DNA of 64,000 nt, taken from Mesobacillus jeotgali. Its GTDB lineage: Bacteria; Bacillota; Bacilli; Bacillales; Cytobacillaceae. The stretch spans positions 2,044,501 through 2,108,500 of the forward strand of contig NZ_CP134494.1 in the NCBI RefSeq assembly GCF_031759225.1. The letters run 5' to 3'. Both the position numbers and the translations under genes were made by a program. Below, one piece after another: positions 1 through 10,200 of the stretch (the first letter of the stretch is position 1; each line of letters begins with the position of its first letter). The notes beneath the pieces are model-generated. The model was given only the letters and a program-made list of their open reading frames with translations, had not been told where the DNA came from and ran no database searches.

Positions 1-869
1 TAATCAAAATTGCTGCCGTTTTATCATTGTTGTTTTTAGTTGGTGCCTGTTCGACTCTAACTTCAGGAGAAGAACCCGAGTTACTTGTTACAACGGAATA
101 CGGAAATATCTCAAAAGATGATCTATTTAAAGAAGTGGCAAATTCCGAGCGGGGAAAAGAATTGATCCAAAAGCTGGTTTATATGCAAATTTTAAAAGGC
201 AAATATGAGGTATCTGAAAAAGAAGTGAACCAGCGGCTGGGCGAAATAAAAGAACAGGTCGGTGATGAAGAAGCATATACGATGTTCCTGCAAAAACAGG
301 GCTTTAATAACGAAGAAGAATTAAAGGATCATATCGAACAATCCCTTTATTTCTTTAAAGCAACAACAGAAGGGGTGGAAGTCTCAGATAAACAAATAAA
401 GGATTACTATGAACAGCATAAAGATCAATACACGGAGGTTAGAACCAGCCATATTCTCGTGGATGATGAGTCAACTGCTAAAGAAATAGAAAAGGAGCTA
501 AAGAATGGAGCCGATTTTGCAGAATTGGCCAAGAAACAATCAACTGATCAAGTGTCTGCAGAAGAAGGCGGGGATTTGGGTTATCTCTCCGGGCGAAGTC
601 AAGAAATGGATCCGACATTTCTTGCAGCGGCTATGAAATTGAAAAAAGGTGAAGTGAGCGAGCCGGTCAAGACCGTATTTGGTTATCATATCATTAAAGT
701 TACAGAGATAAAGGAAACGCCATTAAGCGATGTGAAAGATCAAATTAAACAGGCGCTTATGAGTAGAGACGCAAAACCGGTCCAGGAGATATTAAACAAC
801 TTGAATAAAGAAATTGAGATTGAAGAAGCTGCTTTTAAGGATGCATTTAAGGATGTGGAACCTAAATAA
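1..869 (+). CDS. prsA: PrsA-like lipoprotein foldase (peptidyl-prolyl isomerase), 5' end outside window
   Basis: Extracytoplasmic lipoprotein that folds secreted proteins at the outer face of the membrane. The open frame runs in from the window edge: it reads IKIAAVLSLLFLVGAC before the first in-window TTG at 27, a hydrophobic signal peptide ending in a lipobox (LVGAC), so the true start lies upstream. The middle of the protein (about residues 136-230 counted from that TTG) is a parvulin domain, with the HILV, the GGDLG stretch and the FGYHIIKV strand typical of the family. The flanking charged helical N and C domains match PrsA. The length of about 290 residues fits the family. It is probably a core gene bordering the defence island that follows. 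Bacillaceae often carry several PrsA paralogues, so the exact orthologue is not certain. Confidence 0.9.
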   Translation, partial: IKIAAVLSLLFLVGACSTLTSGEEPELLVTTEYGNISKDDLFKEVANSERGKELIQKLVYMQILKGKYEVSEKEVNQRLGEIKEQVGDEEAYTMFLQKQGFNNEEELKDHIEQSLYFFKATTEGVEVSDKQIKDYYEQHKDQYTEVRTSHILVDDESTAKEIEKELKNGADFAELAKKQSTDQVSAEEGGDLGYLSGRSQEMDPTFLAAAMKLKKGEVSEPVKTVFGYHIIKVTEIKETPLSDVKDQIKQALMSRDAKPVQEILNNLNKEIEIEEAAFKDAFKDVEPK

Positions 870-1029
870 CCATCCGCCCAAGGTTAAAATGTTCAGCGTA
901 GTTGGGAGAATTATCGTTGTACTTTACACCAAATACATAGTTAATGGTGTCCTATATAAATGAATTTTCTGGAAGAATAGATCAAAAAACCAGCCAAGCA
1001 GCACCTTAACATAATATTGTCTAAACCAG

Positions 1030-1056
1030 CGACAGCTATATGCTGTCGTTTTTTTT
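1030..1056 (+). terminator. Intrinsic terminator
   Basis: CGACAGC and GCTGTCG pair around a TATAT loop and are followed by eight T. It lies about 160 bp behind prsA and before the XRE gene. The rest of 870-1159 shows no convincing coding. Confidence 0.75.
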
Positions 1057-1159
1057 GTTGTTCTGCATAAATGTTGCACAAGGTAAACAAATGGTCATTA
1101 TAGTGCGTGTTCAACGCTTTTCCGTAGGTATCTAATGGTTTTAAAAAGGAGTAACCACC

Positions 1160-1462
1160 TTGGAAGAGAAACAGACCATTAAATTCGGCCACAAACTAAA
1201 ATTGTTACGCAAGAAACATTTCCTAAGCCAAGAAGATTTAGCAGAATTAAGCAAGCTTGATCGAAAATACATAAGCAATTTGGAAAGAGATGTATCTAGT
1301 CCAACCCTTGAAACATTGTACAAACTAGCCGCAGCATTCGGCATAACATACTTGGAACTGAGTCAGGAAATTAGTGAAGTAGAAGAAAACCAAAATTACC
1401 TTATCAGCGCCACAAAAGAGGTAGAAGAAATAAAGGCTATGCAAAAAAATAAGAAGCAGTAG
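1160..1462 (+). CDS. XRE-family helix-turn-helix regulator
   Basis: Small (100 aa) DNA-binding regulator. Residues 8-62 form a classic Cro/CI HTH: KLKLLRKKHFLSQEDLAEL, then the recognition region DRKYISNLERD and a PTLETLYKLAAAF helix. The charged C-terminal tail is rich in Glu and Lys. The start is TTG, chosen because AAAAAGGAG lies 8 nt upstream. It is the first gene after prsA and stands at the left edge of the defence island, so it may regulate the genes downstream or itself. Such single-domain XRE proteins are common beside defence and restriction genes, but no target can be proven here. Confidence 0.85.
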   Translation: MEEKQTIKFGHKLKLLRKKHFLSQEDLAELSKLDRKYISNLERDVSSPTLETLYKLAAAFGITYLELSQEISEVEENQNYLISATKEVEEIKAMQKNKKQ

Positions 1463-1486
1463 ATTCCCATCCCACTGGAGGTAACT

Positions 1487-1735
1487 ATGCAGACAGTAGA
1501 TATTATTGATCGAAAAGTATCCTAATTCGTCAATGATTATAACGATGAGATTGAGATGGAAATGATTAAGTATTCAGACCATTACAAAGTAGTTGTGACG
1601 ATTTGCCAGGAAGAGCCGCCTTATAAGGATTTTATTGGGGTAGGGACTGATAAAAGGAGTGCGAGGAGAGCGGCCAAAAAGGCGATGTTGGTATTGTATC
1701 AACGCGCTTATCTAGAGTTGAATCATTATAAATGA
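1487..1735 (+). pseudogene. Small dsRBD-like protein interrupted by an in-frame stop
   Basis: An ATG with a good ribosome site (CTGGAGGT, 6 nt away) opens a frame of 83 codons. TAA at 1523-1525 stops it after 12 codons, and the same frame then continues to 1735. The part after the stop reads HYKVVVTICQEEPPYKDF, then GVGTDKRSARRAAKKAML. This resembles the C-terminal half of a double-stranded-RNA-binding domain: two beta strands, a G-x-G turn, then a KR-rich helix with the AAKKA motif. Translation could restart at the ATG codons at 1556 or 1562, giving about 60 residues. The dsRBD match is by eye and weak to moderate. It could be a decayed gene or a short ORF followed by an internally started protein. 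Confidence 0.45.
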
Positions 1736-1743
1736 TACAAAAG

Positions 1744-1779
1744 GGTAGTAATCAGAAATTTTGGTTACTACCTTTATTT
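1744..1779 (+). terminator. Intrinsic terminator
   Basis: GGTAGTAA pairs with TTACTACC around an AT-rich loop, then CTTTATTTAT. It closes the XRE/dsRBD-like unit. Confidence 0.6.
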
Positions 1780-1853
1780 ATATTTGGATAAATCCGTTTT
1801 ATAGGATGAAACAAAGGAAAAAGGCAACCGCCTAGGAATTACATAAAATGAAT

Positions 1854-1868
1854 ACTAGGTTTCCTAGT
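1854..1868. promoter_or_regulatory. Palindrome ACTAGG-TTT-CCTAGT, possible operator
   Basis: A perfect 6-bp inverted repeat with a 3-nt centre in the leader of the helicase gene. Two more CCTAG cores lie nearby (CCTAGG at 1831, CCTAGT at about 1920), which suggests a cluster of regulator sites. The XRE protein at 1160 is a candidate binder. This is inference only. Confidence 0.3.
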
Positions 1869-2009
1869 CTGGATAAGGATTTCTTTCAAAAAAAAGAACT
1901 TTTTTACTTAAAGAATTTTCCTAGTGATTATTCAAGATATTGGATATGCATTTTTGCCTATTTCTTATACAATAGAATTATATAGATATATTAATTAGGG
2001 GTAATGACA

Positions 2010-3752
2010 ATGAACGCTTTTCCATCTGAAAAGGATATAGAACAAACACTTACTTTATTATTGGATGAATATAATGTTCCTGATTCAATTATTAAAGATA
2101 TGTTTGGGCACCAGAATTTCATTAATTTAAATTCCATTTTACATTCATTGGATAAGGATAAAGTGGAAATCAGAGAGCTTACTAGAATGCTAATTATAGA
2201 AAAAGGGGTTTACCTGTTTTCCGGACACGACGAAGCTATTCGTTCACTTAGAAGTCATCTGCTGCGTCAACTTAATACCGATGCTTTAGAGGAACTTTAT
2301 AAGCGGAATCCTGCCCAGGGGCGAACAATCAATTCTCCGTCCTATATGATAAAGCCGTTGTCGGAGAAGAAGTGGATTGTTGGTGGTGCATGGCCACGTG
2401 ACTTTGTAAAAACTCTGGGTTTTCCTTTGGTTTTTTCCGGGATTTCAATTCCTAAATCATCTTCTACAGAACCAGTTGTTGATATAGAGGCCAGAAAACC
2501 GGTGCCGCCTCTTGCCGACTTTCAGTTTGGTCTGAAAGAAAGGATGCTTGAGGTATTAAATAGACAAGGAGATCGTACTAGGTGTGTAGTTACCTTGCCA
2601 ACCGGCGGTGGAAAGACACGGGTTGCTGTTGAAAGTTTTATTGAATGGATGCAGATAAGGTTTTCGGAAGGAAAGTATTTGATCTGGATAGCACAGAGCG
2701 AGGAACTATGTGAGCAAGCTATTTCCTGCATTATAGACATGTGGCAAGAAAAAGAGTTTCCTGAATCGTTGCGGATTTACCGATACTTTGCCGGTAAAAG
2801 AATCCAGGAGGATCAGTTGATTGGTGGGGTGGTCGTAGCTAGTATACAACAGCTTTATTCCAGGATAATGAATGAAGATAAGGTAGTTAATGAACTACTA
2901 AAAAACTGTGGAGCAATGATTATTGATGAGGCACACCATGCTGTAGCACCTATCTATCGTACACTGTTGAAAAAGTCAGAGGAATTATGCGGACCGGAGT
3001 TGTTTCCTATTTGCGGCCTAACAGCTACGCCAGGAAGAAGCAATGAGGAAACTACCATGCTGGTGGATCAATTCCAGGCATATTTAATTCAACCTAAACT
3101 TCCGCCTGACAGCCGTTATTATAAAAATCCATTGCTCTACTTCAGAAATGAAGGGTATCTTGCCAAACCACGACACATTGTATATCAGTCTGGAAGCAGT
3201 ATTGAAATCAATGAAGATGACGTTGAAGAAGTTGAAGGAGACTTTAAATCTGAGTTCCTGGAAGTTCTTGCAAATGACGAAAGTCGAAACAGAACAATTA
3301 TACAACATTTGCTTGATATTCCTGAGGGAAAACCGACACTTATTTATGCTTGTACTGTTAAACATGCGGAATTTCTCGCTTCGGTGTTAAATGCAGTTGG
3401 TCGGAAGGCAGCTGTTATTTCTGCTAATACTCCCAAGGCTACAAGAAGGATGTATATTGACGCTTTCAAAAAGGGTCAAATCGAATTCCTGTTGAATTAT
3501 GGTGTTTTGACAACTGGATTCGATGCGCCAAAAACTGAATATATTGTTGTTTGTCGGCCAACCACTAGTGTTGTTTTATATGAACAAATTGTAGGACGAG
3601 GTTTACGCGGACCTAGGTTTGGTGGGACAGATACATGCACGATTATAGATTTTGCTGATAATCTGACCAGACTTGGGAAACCGCTCGCCTATCGCCGATT
3701 TAATGAGTTTTGGGACAGCGAACCACAAACAAATGAATATCAGCCTATATGA
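2010..3752 (+). CDS. DEAH-box superfamily 2 helicase
   Basis: ATP-dependent DNA or RNA translocase of the ResIII/XPB type. About 190 N-terminal residues of unknown fold precede the motor. Visible motifs are Walker A TGGGKT (about 198-203), DEAH (about 305-308), LTATPGR (motif III region) and QIVGRGLRG (motif VI, about 526). The C-terminal RecA-like domain is complete. No nuclease or methylase domain is seen, and no type III Mod gene is adjacent. The start at ATG 2010 is preferred over ATG 2004, because AGGGG is then 8 nt away instead of 2. It stands alone between two terminators, converging on the SF1 helicase pair. Position at the left of the island suggests a defence role, but the partner and function are unknown. 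Confidence 0.75.
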   Translation: MNAFPSEKDIEQTLTLLLDEYNVPDSIIKDMFGHQNFINLNSILHSLDKDKVEIRELTRMLIIEKGVYLFSGHDEAIRSLRSHLLRQLNTDALEELYKRNPAQGRTINSPSYMIKPLSEKKWIVGGAWPRDFVKTLGFPLVFSGISIPKSSSTEPVVDIEARKPVPPLADFQFGLKERMLEVLNRQGDRTRCVVTLPTGGGKTRVAVESFIEWMQIRFSEGKYLIWIAQSEELCEQAISCIIDMWQEKEFPESLRIYRYFAGKRIQEDQLIGGVVVASIQQLYSRIMNEDKVVNELLKNCGAMIIDEAHHAVAPIYRTLLKKSEELCGPELFPICGLTATPGRSNEETTMLVDQFQAYLIQPKLPPDSRYYKNPLLYFRNEGYLAKPRHIVYQSGSSIEINEDDVEEVEGDFKSEFLEVLANDESRNRTIIQHLLDIPEGKPTLIYACTVKHAEFLASVLNAVGRKAAVISANTPKATRRMYIDAFKKGQIEFLLNYGVLTTGFDAPKTEYIVVCRPTTSVVLYEQIVGRGLRGPRFGGTDTCTIIDFADNLTRLGKPLAYRRFNEFWDSEPQTNEYQPI

Positions 3753-3827
3753 TAAACGGAGACCAGTTTGTAGCCCCAATTCTAGTTATAAGAACAGAAT
3801 CTGCAGTGGTTATACGTCTCTGAAAAT

Positions 3828-3862
3828 ATAAAAACAGACCCAAGAGTCTGTTTTTATATTTT
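3828..3862. terminator. Bidirectional terminator between convergent helicase genes
   Basis: ATAAAAACAGAC pairs with GTCTGTTTTTAT over 12 bp. T-rich tracts follow on both strands, so it can end both the DEAH helicase transcript and the leftward SF1 helicase transcript. Confidence 0.8.
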
Positions 3863-3880
3863 TATGTTGAAAAAGAACTC

Positions 3881-5329
3881 TTAATCAATTAGATGGAAAT
3901 ATCCACTATTCAATTCATTTATAAAGGATGAATATTCCTTTATTGAAACAATCGTGAGTGTCTTTTTCGCTCTAGTCATAGCAACATAAAATTTCTTTCG
4001 CTCACGAGATAGAAATTCATTCTCGTCCTCACCAGGGGAGGGGGCTTTATAAGGCATTTTACCTTTTTGTAGGTCAGTTACAATGACATGGTCAAATTCT
4101 AAGCCTTTAGATGATTGGAATGTAATCAATTTTACTCCAGGTGAAATTATATCAACTTCATTGTCTTTAACTCTGTATACAGGAATACCTTTATCATCCA
4201 GTACCTTTTTTATTTCATCCAGGTTATCATGTGAAAAGCCAATGATACCAATTGTATCGTTAGGGAATGAGGCCCTTAACCTTCTAACTTGATTGAGAAT
4301 ATGGGCTCTTTCTGCTTCTCTGTTTTCACACTTTTTTAATTCGGGAACTTTACCATTAATTTCTGGTTCCTGAGCTTTTTGATAATCTTCGTCTTTTATA
4401 TATAGTTTATCTTGTTCCTGAAAATGGTTTGCCAGACGGATTATTTGTTTCGTAGACCGAAAGGTTTGTTTTAGAAAAATATTTCTAGAGCCTTTAATAT
4501 CAACACCTGCCTGTTTCCAGCTGAAAGTTCTCCTGTAAATCTGTTGACCTTTATCAGCACCAATTGTAAGACTTTTTTTAGCCATCTTACTAATAGCCTT
4601 TATCTGCATAGTATTTAAATCCTGTGCTTCATCTACAAGAATGTGATCGGGCTTAATATTTTCAGGAATTTGATGGGACTTTTCTATAAGAATTCTCGCC
4701 AAGTCATCTCCGTCAATACCCTGTCTTCTTCGATCTCTGTTTAAGAGTTCATTGTATTTTTCAAGTACATCATAAATTGTATTACGATGCTCCTTCAATA
4801 CACGTATATCCGTACCTCTTCCAGAACGTTTTATCGAAAGATATTCTTCTCTTGTCGCTATACCTGAACCTTTAATCCATTCAATCTCATCACACAAAAA
4901 AGTAAGTAAAGCAATATCCTGCCGTTTACTTTCTTTCATTTGAGGAAAGTTAACATTACTAGAATACTTATTTACAATATTCTTTGCATATTTAATCGTA
5001 TCTTTACGTAAATCCCCAACAATTAATCGAGTGTGGGGATAGTCCGTATACCTGAGCATTTCTTGCCCCCACTGATGAAAGGTTTTAGCAGTAAGAGGAG
5101 TAGAATGCATTTTTAGAGAAAGTTGCCGGACATAATTGGTAAGTGCGTTACTATAAGTTAATACAGTTACTGTATCTTTTGAATTCTTTTCTTTTAGAAA
5201 CTTCGCTCTGGCCAATAATATAGAAGATTTACCACTTCCAGGAATTCCTTGTATAAGAAGGTCTCCCTTCGGTTGAAAGGTAACACACTTTTGCTGAGTA
5301 TCTGTTAATTTTATGGTAGACACAGCCAT
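3881..5329 (-). CDS. Compact UvrD/Rep-like superfamily 1 helicase (482 aa)
   Basis: SF1A motor with a short motor core. Walker A GIPGSGKSS is at residues 28-36, a TYSNAL motif Ia region follows, and the DEAQD Walker B is at about 230. FRSTKQIIRLA (motif IV region), FQSSKGLEFDHVIV (motif V) and FYVAMTRAKK (motif VI) are all present. No nuclease domain is attached. It is the second gene of a leftward pair, starting 12 bp after the first (GGGAGGA ribosome site), so the two are surely one operon. The pair diverges from drmA through a 128-bp shared promoter region. The arrangement suggests two unequal SF1 subunits acting together, perhaps with the DISARM proteins. The function is inferred only. 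Confidence 0.75.
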   Translation of the reverse strand: MAVSTIKLTDTQQKCVTFQPKGDLLIQGIPGSGKSSILLARAKFLKEKNSKDTVTVLTYSNALTNYVRQLSLKMHSTPLTAKTFHQWGQEMLRYTDYPHTRLIVGDLRKDTIKYAKNIVNKYSSNVNFPQMKESKRQDIALLTFLCDEIEWIKGSGIATREEYLSIKRSGRGTDIRVLKEHRNTIYDVLEKYNELLNRDRRRQGIDGDDLARILIEKSHQIPENIKPDHILVDEAQDLNTMQIKAISKMAKKSLTIGADKGQQIYRRTFSWKQAGVDIKGSRNIFLKQTFRSTKQIIRLANHFQEQDKLYIKDEDYQKAQEPEINGKVPELKKCENREAERAHILNQVRRLRASFPNDTIGIIGFSHDNLDEIKKVLDDKGIPVYRVKDNEVDIISPGVKLITFQSSKGLEFDHVIVTDLQKGKMPYKAPSPGEDENEFLSRERKKFYVAMTRAKKTLTIVSIKEYSSFINELNSGYFHLID

Positions 5330-5341
5330 ATATAATCCTCC

Positions 5342-7165
5342 CTAAAATAACTCCATTAATTTCTCTAATTCTTCTTGCTTTTCTTTTTCTAAAATTTCAA
5401 GTTCCTTTGTTGTTTGATCTATAAGTAATTTATCATCTTCTGATACTCCAGAACTATGTTCTTCATTAACCTCACTGTGGAATCTTTCATGGATTACATT
5501 GGAATGAAGACACTTATCTAAGAAACTTTCAAATTCATAACCTCTTTTACCAATTACATATAATTGGTCTTTAGCTCGAGTTAGTGCGACGTATAATAGT
5601 CTTTTCTCTTCCTCAATATCCGGCTGACTACTATGAGGGAATTCTCTATCTCCAAGATAAAGTACAAAAACAATAGGGAACTCTAAACCTTTTGCATCAT
5701 GAACTGTTTTTATAGTAATTGATGAGTCTTCTTCTTCTACCTGGTAATTTTCTTGAACTTCTACTATATAGTCAGTAAGATCGTCAGTATCATAAGCTCC
5801 TTGTTCCATTGCTTCTTTAATGAAATCTACAATACCATCGTCTTTATCATTAAGAAGTGAAATAACTTCATCAAGAGGCTCGTCTTCGTAAATATCTTTT
5901 ATTTTCAGTATTCGAGATAATAGAGATTCACTATTAATTTTTTTAGATAAGGAAGATACAGGTAAATTTTCATGAAGAGATAGCTGCTCTAATACACATG
6001 TCTTTTGTGGAGAGTATTCAGAATTTTTTCTGTACAAGATACATATATCTCCTGGTGAAACACCTTCATTTTCAATAAGATCTTTTACCTTTTTTGCAAT
6101 AAACTTTGCAGCAAGCTCTATTGAATGGGTTTCTACCACGTGTGGTGCTAATCCATTCAGTGGATTACCCGGCTTTATTGAAGAGTCCTCAATAAAGTGA
6201 TTTGCTAGCTGAATAATATTCTTTGTAGATCTATAGTTTTTAACCAGGTTTACAAAGTCAAAATTGTTAGGATCATAAGCTGAAAAGTGATTAATGAATC
6301 GATCCATGTTTTTGCTATTGGATCCATTAAAAGTGTATATAGTTTGATTTTTATCACCAACTACTGTCAGGGAATGATGCGGTTGTAATAATGAGTACAA
6401 AAATGCCTCTTGTGCTAGCGAAGTATCCTGGTATTCGTCGACAAATAAATGCTGAAAGGTAGATGTAATTTTATGCAAAGTGTGAGATTTTAGTTTTAAT
6501 AGGCGTGTAGCTTCCGTTATAAGACCTTGATAATCCGTAACATTCTTAATTTTTTCAATTACACTTATTCTTTTCCAAAATGCCACTAAATCGTTAGATG
6601 TAATTAATATCCGACCATGTTGAAACATATTTATGTGGTATGTTCTATCCTTTGGAATACATTTCCAATCGTTAAGTGGTTGTTCCTCGAGTTTATTCCC
6701 CTGTCTAATCAAGTTATATGCATTCGACAATGCTGAATTTACAAGATCTCTATCTGTGTATTGAGGACAAAGGCCTTTAATTAGGTCCTGGCTGAAATTA
6801 AGAAATTCTTCAGTATGAATTATGTTAAAACCTGATCTGTACCGGGATTCCTCATAGTGAATACCAAACTTTATTGTTCTGTATGCAAGGCTATGAAAAG
6901 TTAAAATCGGAGGTTTTCCTCCATACCCAAGAATATCTGATAAATCGTCGATTTTTTTAATTAGTTGGTACTTAGCAGCTCTAGAAAAAGAGATTGCTAA
7001 TATGTCATCAGTACTAACGCCTTTATCACTTAGTAAAAAAAGCATTTTTGCAGCAATAGTTGTTGTTTTACCTGTACCAGGACCAGCGGTAATTTGTAAA
7101 TATTTTTTATTTGAAATAACAGCTTGCGCTTGTTCTTCGTTCAAATAGCTAAATAAATCACCCAT
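5342..7165 (-). CDS. UvrD-like superfamily 1 helicase (607 aa)
   Basis: SF1A DNA helicase with Walker A AGPGTGKTT at residues 27-35, FVDEYQDTS (Walker B), GDKNQTIYTFNGS (motif III), NYRST (motif IV), TVHDAKGLEFPIV (motif V) and YVALTRAK (motif VI). The C-terminal about 60 residues are acidic and helical, ending in a Glu/Lys-rich stretch. ATG 7165 is chosen over the upstream TTG 7180, because GAGAGG then sits at proper spacing. It heads the leftward helicase operon and is divergent from drmA. In described class 2 DISARM loci drmE sits next to drmA. No drmE is recognised here, and this helicase pair occupies that place. Confidence 0.8.
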   Translation of the reverse strand: MGDLFSYLNEEQAQAVISNKKYLQITAGPGTGKTTTIAAKMLFLLSDKGVSTDDILAISFSRAAKYQLIKKIDDLSDILGYGGKPPILTFHSLAYRTIKFGIHYEESRYRSGFNIIHTEEFLNFSQDLIKGLCPQYTDRDLVNSALSNAYNLIRQGNKLEEQPLNDWKCIPKDRTYHINMFQHGRILITSNDLVAFWKRISVIEKIKNVTDYQGLITEATRLLKLKSHTLHKITSTFQHLFVDEYQDTSLAQEAFLYSLLQPHHSLTVVGDKNQTIYTFNGSNSKNMDRFINHFSAYDPNNFDFVNLVKNYRSTKNIIQLANHFIEDSSIKPGNPLNGLAPHVVETHSIELAAKFIAKKVKDLIENEGVSPGDICILYRKNSEYSPQKTCVLEQLSLHENLPVSSLSKKINSESLLSRILKIKDIYEDEPLDEVISLLNDKDDGIVDFIKEAMEQGAYDTDDLTDYIVEVQENYQVEEEDSSITIKTVHDAKGLEFPIVFVLYLGDREFPHSSQPDIEEEKRLLYVALTRAKDQLYVIGKRGYEFESFLDKCLHSNVIHERFHSEVNEEHSSGVSEDDKLLIDQTTKELEILEKEKQEELEKLMELF

Positions 7166-7244
7166 AATTTTTCCTCTCAATAATATTATTCGACATAATT
7201 ACCTTTATATTACCAAATATATAAGTTTTACAGTATATTTTTTT

Positions 7245-7252
7245 GGTAGAAT
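7245..7252 (+). promoter_or_regulatory. Extended -10 promoter element of drmA
   Basis: TTGGTAGAAT contains a TGn extension and a TAGAAT hexamer. It lies 42 bp before the drmA start, and the -35 is poor. Similar TGn elements precede the HelD-like gene (20742) and the MazG-like gene (29882). Confidence 0.5.
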
Positions 7253-7293
7253 AGTATTAGTTACTTAACTTGTAGATGAAAGAGGTGCTGTAA

Positions 7294-10200
7294 TTGAGTA
7301 ATGAAACTCGGAAGGCTCGTGAAGAATTGTTAGATCGCTTAAGGAACGAGTTGGTTGGACCTGAGATAGATCAAGAAAAACTGGAGAATAAACCTTTACA
7401 GAGGTATCTTGCAGGAATACTCTGGCCAATGAAATCCAGTGTAGCTTCTATAGAAGATGAAAATGAATTGGTACATGGAAAAGAAACCTCTCAGGAATCA
7501 ATTGAACAAATTGCTCCCCTGGCAAAAGCAATGAATCCATCTGCAATAGGAATATCTTTTTTAGTAGATAAAGCACAGCCGAAAATTAATGTAGATGTCA
7601 CCTTTGGAATGTACGAAGAATTAGATGATAATTACTGGCAGAGAATCCCGTTAGAATTAAAGAGTTATACAATTGATTTACATAAAGATTTAGGTAAAAA
7701 GCATTCAAAAAGTATTTTAAAAGATGATAATAACAATCAAGAATTAAAAGAAAGAATTCGACTAGAATGGATTGTAAGAGAATATAAAAATAGTTTTGCA
7801 GTAAGTCTGTTTTTAGTTAATAGGTATGTGCAAGAAGTAGATGAATATGAGATTGATCATAAATGCGTCTTCCAGCCAAAAATCAAAGTCAGAAGTGAAA
7901 GTTCTGAATCAATAATGGTTCGTAATGCATTTTCAGATAATGAGAAGGGCTTTCAAGATGATGATACTCAGTCGAATGAGCTTTTATACCGAAACGAATC
8001 AGTTTTTGCAGTAGGACATAATGTTTCTGTTATGTGGAATCAGGTCAATCAAGAAACCGTTAAGGCCGGATATCTTGAGACTGAGATCATACCTGCTCAC
8101 GAAATACCGATGGTAATACCTCCAGATTGGAATAAGGGCGGTACTTTAAACATGGAGGAACTTTCGGTTATAGAAAATCCTTCAAAAGTTAGAGAAGCCT
8201 TACAACCATTAATTAATGAATATAGAAAATGGATCCGACAAAGACGAAATGAAATAGATCTACTTGAATCTAAATATGTTGAAACGGCCAATAAACATAT
8301 TGATAATTGCGATAAATCCGTCGATAGGATGGAAAAGGGTCTGAATAAAATAGAGAATGACGCCGATGTATTCAAAGCTTTTATATTCGCAAATAAAGTT
8401 ATGGCTAAACAAAGATCCCATAGTGAGGCTATTGAAAAAAAGATATCACCTGATAAAGTTCAATCTTTCTGGAGGCCATTTCAAATTGCTTTTTTCCTTC
8501 AAAACATTGAAGGAATTGTGAATCCTAGTTCTAATGATCGAAAAATCGCAGACCTTCTTTGGTTCCCAACGGGTGGAGGTAAAACGGAGGCATATCTTGG
8601 ATTAGCGGCATTTACCATTGGATATCGACGATTGAGTAACATTGAAGGGTATCGTACTGATGCAGGGGTGTCAGTCATAATGCGATATACTTTGAGACTT
8701 TTAACAATTCAACAATTCCAAAGGGCAACTGCTATGATTTGTGCATGCGAAGAGCTAAGAAAGGAGTCACCTGAAAACTGGGGAGAAAATAGATTTAGAA
8801 TCGGCCTCTGGGTGGGTGATAGCAGTGTGCCTAATAGTTATGACGATGCAAAGAAAGTTATTTCAGCAAGAGAAGAAGCTATAAAGAACAATAATAATGA
8901 TAGTTATTCTAGCAATATTAAAGGTACTCCAGTTCAGTTAGTTTCTTGCCCATGGTGTGGAACAAAGCTGGTCGACAAGGATAATCCAAAAGTGTTTTTA
9001 AGTGCTTATAAAGCTAAGGACAAAAAAAGAAGAATTTTGATTTCTTGCCCTAATAGAAATTGCTCATTCCATAGACATAATTCGGATGGGGAAGGGTTAC
9101 CCGTATTGCTTACCGATGAGGAAATATATCGTCTTTTACCGGACATGGTTATTGCGACTGTTGATAAATTTGCAAGAATGCCATGGCAGCCAGAGATACA
9201 AAATTTGTTTGGTAAAGTAAAAGGAGAAGTGGATCACTGGGGTTTTATTTCCCATGGCAAGAACAAAATAGAACAAAATAATGCCAAGAATGTTGCTAGA
9301 AGTTTGGTAATTACTAATAATCAGCCTATTCATCCACCAAATTTAATTATTCAAGACGAACTACATTTAATATCAGGACCGCTTGGAACTATGGTGGGAT
9401 TATATGAAACAGCTGTTGACTATTTATCTTCTATAGAATTTGAAGATGAAGTAATTGGACCAAAAGTAATTGCATCAACTGCTACGATAAAAAATGCTAA
9501 TAAGCAAATCGAGGGACTATATAAAAGGGATACACAAATTTTCCCAAGCCCGGGTTTGATCCATAATGACTCCTTTTTTGCTAGACAAAGACCAATTGAA
9601 GAAATGCCGGGTCGCGTTTATGTTGGAGTCTTTGCTCCTGGAAGAAGTATGAAAACAACTTTACTAAGAATTATGGCGAATCTCTTGTCAAGTGTTACTG
9701 CAATGGAAAAAGACTATGACCATAATAGTCTCGATCCTTATCAAACGATCGTTGGTTATTTTAATAGTTTGCGTGAACTGGGTGGAGCAGTACGTTTAAT
9801 AGAGGATGACGTACCAGCTCGTATGAAAACTCTTGAAAATCAATTTGATGAAGGTAGTATTTATAAGTTTATCAAACGAGAATTGGAACCGGATGTTCCA
9901 GAACTAACAAGTCGAATTGACTCCGGAAAAATCCCTGAACTTCTTGATAGATTGCAACAGGTATATCATAGCGATGGGGATATTAAACCTGTAGATGTCC
10001 TATTGGCCAGTAACATGATTTCAGTTGGAGTGGATGTTTCACGTTTGGGATTAATGGTAGTTAATGGTCAACCAAAAACTACAGCGGAATTTATACAATC
10101 AACAAGCCGTGTTGGGCGGAAATATCCTGGTTTTATAGTTACTTCATATAACTGGGCAAGGCCGAGGGATATTTCCCATTACGAAGAATTTTACGCTTAC

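Noticed and set aside
2010..3752. Restriction subunit of a type III R-M system
   Set aside because: ResIII-like motor motifs are present, but no Mod methylase is adjacent and no PD-(D/E)xK nuclease domain is seen at the C-terminus.
3881..7165. Gabija system (GajB-type UvrD helicase)
   Set aside because: No OLD-family ATPase/Toprim GajA gene is adjacent.
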